From Candidatus Rokuibacteriota bacterium (GTDB lineage Bacteria > Methylomirabilota > Methylomirabilia > Rokubacteriales > CSP1-6): 11,572 nt of DNA. Location: contig QHSM01000474.1 in NCBI GenBank assembly GCA_003221595.1, positions 1-11,572 of the forward strand. The letters run 5' to 3'. Positions within the stretch are counted from its first letter, which is position 1. Every line of letters begins with the position of its first letter. The notes beneath the pieces are model-generated. The model was given only the letters and a program-made list of their open reading frames with translations, did no database searches and had not been told where the DNA came from. This document shows positions 5,788-11,572 of the stretch, piece after piece. Position numbers and translations under genes: made by a program.

Positions 5788-6711
5788 ATGGACTCCATCG
5801 ATCGGCGCGGATTTCTCGAGTGCATGGCGTGGGCGGGCACGGGGCTTCTGTGGACCGCCGGCGGCGGCGTCCTGTCCTCGCGCATGGCGGCGCCGGCGGC
5901 GGCGGCCGAGACCGCGGCCGGAAGCTTCCGCTTCGCCCAGATCAGCGACACCCACATCGGCTTCAAGGGTCAGGCCAACGGCGACCCGACGGCCACGCTG
6001 CAGCAGGTCGTGGACCGTATCAACGCGCTCCAGCCCGCTCCGGCGTTCGTGCTCCACACCGGCGATCAGACGCACGGCCAGAAGGCCGGCGCATTCGACA
6101 CCGTCGCCGAGATCCTCAAGGGGCTGAAGACCGAGCGCGTCTTCTACCTGCCCGGCGAGCACGACGTCTTTCTAGACGGCGGCAAGGAATATCTCGATCG
6201 CTACGGCAAGGGAACGGTCGGCGGCCGCGGCTGGCAGAGCTTCGACTACAAGGGCACGCACTTCGTCGGGCTCGTCAACGTCCTCAAGTACAAGGGCGAG
6301 GGCATGGGTGCGCTCGGCGAGGATCAGATCGAATGGCTCACGAAAGACCTGGCCCCGCTCTCGGGCAGCACGCCCGTCGTCGTGTTCGCGCACGTCCCGC
6401 TGTGGGCCGTGTATCCGCAGTGGGGCTGGACCACCGAGGACGCCGGGCGCGCGCTCGAGCACCTCAAGCGCTTCGGCTCCGTGACCGTCCTGAACGGTCA
6501 CATTCACCAGGTGATGCAGAAGGTGGAAGGCGCCGTCACGTTTCACACGGCGATGTCCACGGCGTTCCCGCAGCCCGCGCCCGGGAGCGCCCCGGCGCCC
6601 GGCCCTATGAAAATCCCCGAGGCCGACGCGCGCCGGATGATCGGCGCGGCCGAGGTGACGTACGTCCCCGGCCAGCACCCGCTGGCGATCGTCGACACAC
6701 GGCTCGGCTAG
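5788..6711 (+). CDS. Tat-exported calcineurin-like metallophosphoesterase
   Basis: Predicted 307-residue dinuclear-metal phosphoesterase exported folded by the Tat system: RRGFL (residues 6-10), a hydrophobic stretch (13-31) and an Ala-rich region ending near 40-44. The calcineurin-like motifs are in order: SDTHIG (Asp54, His56), TGDQTH (Asp93), PGEHD (122-126), FAHVPL (His202) and NGHIHQ (His238, His240). In the third motif Glu124 replaces the usual metal-ligand and catalytic-loop Asn of GNHD, which may alter metal preference or activity. Residues 261-275 form a Pro/Ala-rich insert. Substrate is unknown; a phosphodiester or phosphomonoester in the periplasm is the general expectation. The ribosome binding site AAGGGAGA lies about 6 nt upstream. 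It is co-transcribed with the cupredoxin. Its TAG stop abuts the stop of the convergent transporter protein with no intervening base. Confidence 0.9.
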   Translation: MDSIDRRGFLECMAWAGTGLLWTAGGGVLSSRMAAPAAAAETAAGSFRFAQISDTHIGFKGQANGDPTATLQQVVDRINALQPAPAFVLHTGDQTHGQKAGAFDTVAEILKGLKTERVFYLPGEHDVFLDGGKEYLDRYGKGTVGGRGWQSFDYKGTHFVGLVNVLKYKGEGMGALGEDQIEWLTKDLAPLSGSTPVVVFAHVPLWAVYPQWGWTTEDAGRALEHLKRFGSVTVLNGHIHQVMQKVEGAVTFHTAMSTAFPQPAPGSAPAPGPMKIPEADARRMIGAAEVTYVPGQHPLAIVDTRLG

Positions 6712-8409
6712 CTACTTGTCGAGCCACAGCCGCGCGATAGCCGACGCCCCGTAGCCGTCGGTGCGCCGGAGGATGCCGGTGGCCGCGTTCCGCACGTGCG
6801 GCTGGGTGATCACGAAGCCGGAATCGTACGGCATCCACATTCTGAGCACCTGGTCGTGCTCGCGGTCGGCGACCCGCTTGGCGATCGCGCGCTGCTCGGC
6901 GCGATCGGGCGTCTGGCGGAGCTTCGTCACCAGCTCGTCGATCGCCGGGTCGTTGACGCGGAAGAAGTTCTTCGTCGACTTGGAGTGCAGGTAGACGTAG
7001 GTCCGCTCGTCGAGGCCCACCGCATGGCCGGACTGGAAGCCCCAGGCCATCCCGTCCCACTGGCCCTCGACGTAGCGGCCGTAGTACGTCGTGTAGTCGA
7101 GCTTGGTGATCTTGACGTTGATGTTGAGGTGCCTTTTCAGGTCCTGCTGGACGAGCTGCACCTGCGACGTCATCTGCGGGTAGTACTCGTAGTAGAAGAG
7201 CGTCGTCTCGAAGCCGTTGGGGTGGCCGGCCTCGGCCAGGAGCCGCTTGGCCTCCGCCGGGCGGAATTGCCACCAGGGCCCGAGCTGGGCGGCCGTCGGC
7301 GGCTTGTCCTGATAGTAGATGTACGGGACGCCCCAGCCGAGCATGCCGTGGCCCTCGAACACCGTGTCCACCTGCTTCTGCCGATCGATCGCCATCGAGA
7401 TCGCGCGGCGGACTCGCAGGTCGTTGAAGGGCGCTCGGTCCTGGGCGAGCGCCAGTCCGAACGGGGCGAGCGTGTTCTTGACCTCCTGCACGACCGCCGA
7501 CGGGTTGGTCCGGCGGATCATTTCGGCTTCCGACGGGCTCGCGACCCAGAGGATGTCGCTCTGGCCCGTGCGAAACGCCGCGAGCCGGGTCGCCGCATCG
7601 GGCGCCGAGAGGATGACGTACTCGTCGACGTAGGGGCGGCCCTTGTCGAAGTAGTCCGGGTTCCGCGCGAGGACGATCCCCACCTTGCGGGTGTGCTCCT
7701 TGAGGATGTAGGGCCCGGTGCCGATCAGGCGCTTCTTCAGATCGCCGTCCTCTTCGAGAACCTCGCGCGCGAAGATCACGGTGACCGGCTCGGCGACGTT
7801 GTGGGCGAACAGCGTGTTGGGCGTCTTGAGGTGGACGCGCAGCGTGTACCGGTCGGGCGTCTCGATCGCCTCGATCTCCTGGAACGTGAAGGCCTGCACC
7901 CCCTCCTTGGCATAGGCCTCGAAGCAGTACTTCACGTCGGCGGCGACGAGCTCGCGACCGTTGAGCGGCGGCAGATTCTGCCACTTCACGCCCTGCCGCA
8001 GCTTGAACGTCCAGACGCGGGCGTCGGCGTTGCTCTGCCAGCTCTCGGCGAGATCGCCCTTGAGGCCGAGGTCCGTCGTGCCGGCGGCCTCGTCGGCGAA
8101 CGGATAGCGAACGAGGCGGTTGCTGGTGAGCGTCGCGAACTGGAACAGCCCTACCGATTGCGTGAGGCGTGGATCGATCACCGGGGGATCCCAGGCCGAT
8201 GCCCGCGCGAGGGTCCCGCCCCGCTTCGGCGGCTTCGGGCTCGCCGGGATCCAGTCGGGATACGCCGGCGCCGGCTGCGCGGGCGCGAATCCCCCGCCGG
8301 CGCCCACGACCAGTGCGGTCATCCCGGCGCCGGTCCATCCGGTACGCCTGAGAAAGTCACGTCGCGTCACCATCGGGTGAGTCGTCTGGCGGGGGTCAAT
8401 GGCGGGCAT
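6712..8409 (-). CDS. Tat-exported family 5 ABC transporter substrate-binding protein
   Basis: Predicted 565-residue periplasmic solute-binding protein of the peptide/nickel/dipeptide group (SBP_bac_5). It captures a solute and passes it to an ABC permease. The N-terminus is a Tat signal (TRRDFLRR, residues 15-22, then a Gly/Ala-rich hydrophobic segment). Family landmarks include PKRGGTL after the signal, LAESW...WTFKLRQGVKW, AADVKYCFEAY, and DLRVRRAISMAIDRQ in the middle. ATG at 8409 has an excellent AAGGAG ribosome binding site about 7 nt upstream; the frame is open further upstream but without a better start. No permease or ATPase genes accompany it, so it is either an orphan or works with a transporter elsewhere. 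It is convergent with the phosphoesterase and divergent from the halogenase-like gene. The ligand cannot be inferred. Confidence 0.92.
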   Translation of the reverse strand: MPAIDPRQTTHPMVTRRDFLRRTGWTGAGMTALVVGAGGGFAPAQPAPAYPDWIPASPKPPKRGGTLARASAWDPPVIDPRLTQSVGLFQFATLTSNRLVRYPFADEAAGTTDLGLKGDLAESWQSNADARVWTFKLRQGVKWQNLPPLNGRELVAADVKYCFEAYAKEGVQAFTFQEIEAIETPDRYTLRVHLKTPNTLFAHNVAEPVTVIFAREVLEEDGDLKKRLIGTGPYILKEHTRKVGIVLARNPDYFDKGRPYVDEYVILSAPDAATRLAAFRTGQSDILWVASPSEAEMIRRTNPSAVVQEVKNTLAPFGLALAQDRAPFNDLRVRRAISMAIDRQKQVDTVFEGHGMLGWGVPYIYYQDKPPTAAQLGPWWQFRPAEAKRLLAEAGHPNGFETTLFYYEYYPQMTSQVQLVQQDLKRHLNINVKITKLDYTTYYGRYVEGQWDGMAWGFQSGHAVGLDERTYVYLHSKSTKNFFRVNDPAIDELVTKLRQTPDRAEQRAIAKRVADREHDQVLRMWMPYDSGFVITQPHVRNAATGILRRTDGYGASAIARLWLDK

Positions 8410-8534
8410 CGAAGCTCTCCTTCCCTGTCCGAAACGTGAACGTGAAGGAAGACGCCGGCCGCGATTGCCGCGAAGCTCCCATACCCGCGAAGGGAAGTCA
8501 ATCGGCAAGGCCGGAGCCGTGGCATGATGCGCCG
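8410..8534. other. Divergent intergenic region between binding-protein and halogenase-like genes
   Basis: This 125-bp stretch must hold the promoters of both divergent genes. It contains the binding protein's ribosome binding site (about 8417-8423), a tandem CGTGAA pair (8435-8446) and two CCGCGAAG-type boxes. I found no pair of -35/-10 elements with acceptable spacing on either strand and no copy of the GGAAC-N16-CGTT motif. Confidence 0.5.
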
Positions 8535-9824
8535 ATGGCGAGTGTGGGCGGTGCGCGCGGCCGGTGGGACTACGACGTGGCGGTCATCGGAGGCGGGCCC
8601 GGTGGCTCCACCACCGCCACGGCGCTGGCCCGGCTGGGCCGGAGCGTCGTCGTGCTGGAGCGCGAGCGGTTCCCGCGCTTCCACATCGGCGAATCGCAGC
8701 TGCCGTGGACCAACGAGATCCTCCACGCTCTGGGCGCGCGCGACACGATCGCCTCGTCCGGCTTCGTCGAGAAGTGGGGCGCGAGTTTTGGGGGTCCCGA
8801 CGGAGAGGATGAGCGCTACGCCGATTTCCGGGCCGCCCCGGAAACGCCAACCCCTCAGACGTTTCAGGTCTTGCGGGAGCGATTCGATGAGATCCTGCTC
8901 CGCCACTCCGAGAAGAGCGGCGCCCTGGTGCTCGAGGAGCACCGGCTCCTCGACGCGCGTTTCGACCCCGACGGCGTCACGCTGAGCTTCACCGATCGGC
9001 ACGGCGGCGAGGCCACGTTACGCGCCGGGGTCGTGGTCGACGCGTCGGGCCGCGCCGGCGTGCTGGTGAAGCGCTTCGGCCGGCACGAGTACGATCCGCT
9101 CCTGCGCAACATCGCGGTCCACGCGCAGTACGAGGGAATTCCACGGGCGACCGGCCGGCGCGCCGGGGACATCCGGATGTTCACGCGGCCGGACATGGGC
9201 TGGCTCTGGTTCATCCCGCTCTCGGAAACCGTCATCAGCGTCGGCGCGGTCATCCCCCAGGTCGTGCATCGGCGCGAGTCCCGGGCCACGCCGGAGGAGA
9301 GCCTGACTCACTACCTGGCCGCTACGCCGGCCGCCGCGCCCTTGCTCGAGCGCGCGCGGCGTGTCTCCCCCGCCCGCTTCGACGCCGACTATTCCTACCT
9401 CGCCACGCGGATGGCCGGGGATCGGTGGCTGGCCGTCGGCGACGCGGCGGCGTTTCTGGATCCGATCTTCTCCACGGGCGTGATGCTGGCCATGCAGGGC
9501 GGCCTCGAGGCGGCCGAGGTCATCGACAGGGCCCTGCGCGCGGGCGACGTGTCGGCTCGGGCCTTCACGCGCTACGAGCGCGGCGTGCGCAAGCGCTACC
9601 ACCACTTCCGGCGATTCGCGGTCGGGTTCTACGATCCCTCCTTCCGCGAGCTCTGGTATTCGCGCCCGCCGTTCATCGGCATCTACTACGCCGTCGTGTC
9701 CGTGCTGGCGGGGAACTGGCGACCGTCGCTGCTGACGCGGGCCCGTGTCGAGGCATTCTTCGTCGTCGTCACGGTGAAACGAATTCTCCGGAGGTTCCGG
9801 AGCGCGCAGCAGACGCCTTCTTGA
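8535..9824 (+). CDS. Flavin-dependent halogenase-like FAD oxidoreductase
   Basis: Predicted 429-residue FAD enzyme of the halogenase/geranylgeranyl-reductase-like group. The dinucleotide-binding GGGPGG lies at residues 19-24 in VAVIGGGPGGST. FHIGES (49-54) is typical of the group, and GDAAAFLDPIFSTGV (302-316) is the second FAD contact. Two features point to a halogenase: the WxWxIP motif, here WLWFIP (223-228), and Lys80 in EKWGASF, at the position of the lysine that forms the chloramine in known halogenases. Enzymes with these motifs also include hydroxylases and epoxidases, so halogenation is not certain. ATG at 8535 was chosen over the GTG at 8436. The longer form would leave only 26 bp to the divergent gene and adds a non-homologous-looking leader; neither has a clear ribosome binding site. 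The stop overlaps the MFS start (TTGA). Confidence 0.85.
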   Translation: MASVGGARGRWDYDVAVIGGGPGGSTTATALARLGRSVVVLERERFPRFHIGESQLPWTNEILHALGARDTIASSGFVEKWGASFGGPDGEDERYADFRAAPETPTPQTFQVLRERFDEILLRHSEKSGALVLEEHRLLDARFDPDGVTLSFTDRHGGEATLRAGVVVDASGRAGVLVKRFGRHEYDPLLRNIAVHAQYEGIPRATGRRAGDIRMFTRPDMGWLWFIPLSETVISVGAVIPQVVHRRESRATPEESLTHYLAATPAAAPLLERARRVSPARFDADYSYLATRMAGDRWLAVGDAAAFLDPIFSTGVMLAMQGGLEAAEVIDRALRAGDVSARAFTRYERGVRKRYHHFRRFAVGFYDPSFRELWYSRPPFIGIYYAVVSVLAGNWRPSLLTRARVEAFFVVVTVKRILRRFRSAQQTPS

Positions 9825-11023
9825 ACGTTCGTCTCCGGAACGTTCTCCTCCTCACCCTGGCGCAGGCGACGTCATCGACCTCGCTGACGCTGGTCTCCGC
9901 GGTGGGCAGCCTCGCCGGCTACGCGCTCGCCAGCAACAAGGCGCTGGCCACCCTGCCTTCGACGATGTCCGTGATCGGCACCGCCCTCAGCACCATCCCC
10001 GCCTCCCTGCTCATGAAGCGCGTGGGCCGCCGCCTCGGCTTCATGGTGGGCGCCCTCGCCGCGATAGCCGGCGGCTTGATCAGCGCTCTGGCCCTGGCTC
10101 ACGGCGACTTCTGGCTCCTCACCGCGGCCGCGCTGCTCCTCGGTGTCTCCGTGGCCTTCGCCCAGCAATATCGATTCGCGGCGGCCGAGACATCGCTGCC
10201 GGAGTTCCGCAGCCGCGCGATCTCCTTCGTGCTGGTGGGCGGCCTGGCGGCGGCGTTCGCCGGTCCGATGCTCGCCCGGGCGACCGTGCAGACCTTCGAG
10301 ACGACCTACCTGGGCGCCTACCTCTACGTGCCCGCGCTCGGCGTGCTCGCCTTCGCGTGGCTCACCGGCCTGCGCATGCCGGCTCCGGCGGAGGAAGCGG
10401 TCCGCGTCGGCGGCCCCGTGCGCCCGATCACGCAGATCGTGCTCCAGCCGATCTTCATCGTGGCCGTCCTCGCCCAGATGATGGGCCAGGGCGTGATGAA
10501 CCTCCTGATGACCGGCACGCCGCTGGCCATGATGGCCCACCACCACTCGTTCGCCGACACGGCCTTCGTCATCCAGTGGCACGTGGTGGGCATGTTCCTG
10601 CCGGGCTTCTTCACCGGCACCCTCGTCCAGCGCTGGGGCGAGCGCCCCGTCATCGTGCTCGGGGTCGCCCTCAATCTCCTCGCCGTCGCGGCGGCCACCC
10701 TCGACGTGGGCGTGCAGAACTTCTGGGTCGCCATGACCCTCAACGGGATCGGCTGGAACTTCATGTTCGTGGCGGGCTCGACGCTGGTGACGAAGGCCTA
10801 CGCGCCCGCGGAGCGCGCGCGCACGCAGGCCGCCAACGACTTCCTCGTGTTCGGCACCGCGGCCGTCACCTCGCTATCGTCCGGGCAGCTCCTCCATCAT
10901 CGGGGCTGGCAGGTCGTGCTGGGGACGGCGGCGGTCATGCTGCTCGCGGCGCTGGCGGGATCCTTCTGGCGCCCACGCGCCGCGAGCCCGACCGGGCGCT
11001 CGGGTCTCGCCGCGGCGGAGTGA
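9821..11023 (+). CDS. MFS transporter coupled to the halogenase-like enzyme
   Basis: Predicted 400-residue inner-membrane major facilitator protein with about twelve hydrophobic segments. A motif-A-like loop LLMKRVGRRLGF (residues 63-74) lies between helices 2 and 3, and a matching loop LVQRWGERP occurs in the second half. The reading frame is open far upstream inside the halogenase gene. The first start-type codon near the protein's natural beginning is TTG at 9821, overlapping the TGA of the previous gene as TTGA; the next ATG (9964) would delete the first helix. A four-base overlap indicates translational coupling. The pairing suggests export, or possibly uptake, of the product or substrate of the oxidoreductase; the compound is unknown. 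A short hairpin terminator follows the stop. Confidence 0.88.
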   Translation: MNVRLRNVLLLTLAQATSSTSLTLVSAVGSLAGYALASNKALATLPSTMSVIGTALSTIPASLLMKRVGRRLGFMVGALAAIAGGLISALALAHGDFWLLTAAALLLGVSVAFAQQYRFAAAETSLPEFRSRAISFVLVGGLAAAFAGPMLARATVQTFETTYLGAYLYVPALGVLAFAWLTGLRMPAPAEEAVRVGGPVRPITQIVLQPIFIVAVLAQMMGQGVMNLLMTGTPLAMMAHHHSFADTAFVIQWHVVGMFLPGFFTGTLVQRWGERPVIVLGVALNLLAVAAATLDVGVQNFWVAMTLNGIGWNFMFVAGSTLVTKAYAPAERARTQAANDFLVFGTAAVTSLSSGQLLHHRGWQVVLGTAAVMLLAALAGSFWRPRAASPTGRSGLAAAE

Positions 11024-11029
11024 CTCGAG

Positions 11030-11051
11030 CGCCGAGCCCTTCGGCGGTTTT
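11030..11051 (+). terminator. Short rho-independent terminator after the MFS gene
   Basis: CGCCGA (11030-11035), a 5-nt loop GCCCT and TCGGCG (11041-11046) form a perfect 6-bp stem followed by GTTTT (11047-11051). It starts 7 nt after the MFS stop, in the 39-bp gap before the convergent nitroreductase. The stem and T-run are short, so efficiency may be modest. The opposite strand has no T-run, so it would act only on the plus-strand operon. Confidence 0.55.
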
Positions 11052-11062
11052 CGTCGCCTCGG

Positions 11063-11572
11063 TCAGGCCAGCCCGAAGCCGTGGCGCCGGATGAACGGCC
11101 CGAAGTTGTGGCGCTCGGGAACGGAGTACTGCCGCGCCTTGTCCTCCGACCAGCCGTACGGCTCGGTGTAGCCCCAGCGATCAACGAAGCGCTGACTTTC
11201 CCGCGGCGTGGCGTGGCGCGCCTCGCGGCGCCGGTCGTAGCTCTCGAGCTCCTCGGCGAGCTTGCTGTCGTCGTAGCAGTCGGTGTGGACCGTGAGCGCG
11301 GTCGGCAGCCGCATGCTGATCCAACCCGTCTGGCTCGGATAGCCGACCGTGAGCCCCGCGAGGGGGAACACACCGGGCGGCAGCGCGAGCAGGTCCGCGA
11401 GCTTCTCGACGTGATTGCGCACCACGCTGATCGGACAGCAGCCGAGGCCGAGCGCCTCGGCGGCGGTGATGAAGCTCTGCAGCACGAGGCCGGCGTCGAC
11501 GGCGGCGTTCATGAACATGTCGAGCGTGTCGTTGGGAAACGGCCGGTCCCGCAGCTCGCTCACCCGCCGCAT
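11063..11572 (-). CDS. Nitroreductase family FMN oxidoreductase (partial, 5' end outside window)
   Basis: C-terminal 169 residues of a predicted NAD(P)H-dependent FMN enzyme of the nitroreductase (NfsA/FRP-like) family, which reduce nitro groups, quinones or flavins. The visible part contains AVDAGLVLQSFITAAEALGL and GCCPISVVRN followed by LLALPPGVFPLAGLTVGYP, the family's FMN/dimer region. The charged C-terminal extension ends YGWSEDKARQYS (about 139-150) and FIRRHGF. The reading frame reaches the window edge, where the last three bases happen to be a Met codon. A complete family member has roughly 80 more N-terminal residues, so this Met is almost certainly internal. The gene converges on the halogenase-MFS operon with a 39-bp gap. 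Substrate is not deducible. Confidence 0.85.
   Translation of the reverse strand: MRRVSELRDRPFPNDTLDMFMNAAVDAGLVLQSFITAAEALGLGCCPISVVRNHVEKLADLLALPPGVFPLAGLTVGYPSQTGWISMRLPTALTVHTDCYDDSKLAEELESYDRRREARHATPRESQRFVDRWGYTEPYGWSEDKARQYSVPERHNFGPFIRRHGFGLA

Noticed and set aside
6796..8439. Plus-strand open frame of 547 codons opposite the binding protein
   Set aside because: Antisense to a well-supported SBP_bac_5 gene; composition typical of a shadow frame.
8435..8446. Tandem CGTGAA repeat upstream of the binding protein
   Set aside because: Only two six-base copies; too short to support as an operator without comparison to relatives.
8471..8506. Possible TTGACT -35 on the minus strand with TATGGG downstream
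   Set aside because: The spacer is about 12 nt, too short for a sigma-70 promoter.
8436..8534. N-terminal extension of the halogenase-like protein from GTG 8436
   Set aside because: No ribosome binding site, a leader unlike the family, and it would leave only 26 bp for two divergent promoters.
9425..9820. N-terminal extension of the MFS protein within the halogenase gene
   Set aside because: Out-of-frame translation of the halogenase gene, Arg-rich and not membrane-like; the MFS sequence begins at the TTG at 9821.
11570..11572. Met codon at the window edge as the nitroreductase start
   Set aside because: The product would lack the N-terminal FMN-binding portion; the gene simply continues beyond the window.

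Overview
The window is GC-rich bacterial DNA, densely coding on both strands, with many long antisense ORFs that are composition artefacts. The gene mix is metal-dependent amidohydrolases, a PEP-mutase/isocitrate-lyase-like enzyme, an ECF sigma/anti-sigma pair, Tat-exported proteins, a flavin halogenase-like enzyme and a nitroreductase. It fits a soil or subsurface Gram-negative heterotroph. Candidatus Rokubacteria/Methylomirabilota or a GC-rich proteobacterium are my guesses from gene style only; there is no rRNA or other phylogenetic marker here. I saw no tRNA, rRNA, CRISPR array, IS element or phage gene.

Layout. (1) Positions 95-3345, minus strand: a tight operon of two paralogous amidohydrolase-2 enzymes followed by a PEPM/ICL-family enzyme whose start overlaps the preceding stop by 8 bp. 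A TTGACA-type promoter candidate lies just upstream. This looks like a small catabolic module with unknown substrate. (2) Positions 3409-5220, minus strand: an ECF sigma factor, a zinc-finger membrane anti-sigma factor (ATGA overlap) and a small exported helical protein. (3) Positions 5427-6711, plus strand, divergent from the sigma operon: an amicyanin-like cupredoxin and a Tat-exported metallophosphoesterase. (4) Positions 6712-8409, minus strand: a Tat-exported family 5 (peptide/nickel-type) ABC substrate-binding protein with no transport partners here; it ends exactly where the phosphoesterase ends. (5) Positions 8535-11023, plus strand: a flavin-dependent halogenase-like oxidoreductase, overlapped by four bases (TTGA) with an MFS transporter and followed by a short hairpin terminator. 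(6) Positions 11063-11572, minus strand: the C-terminal part of a nitroreductase cut by the window edge.

The most informative feature is the 206-bp region between the sigma factor and the cupredoxin. It contains three copies of the same bipartite motif, GGAAC-N16-CGTT: two pointing toward the sigma operon and one toward the cupredoxin/phosphoesterase operon. The outermost two are followed by the same bases, giving a 15-bp inverted repeat, CGTTGGCAGGGGTGA. The simplest reading is that the ECF factor activates its own operon and the divergent cupredoxin-phosphoesterase pair. Together these would be one self-contained envelope-stress or metal-response unit: sigma factor, membrane anti-sigma, periplasmic helical protein, blue-copper-type protein and exported phosphoesterase. 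The inducing signal cannot be read from the sequence.
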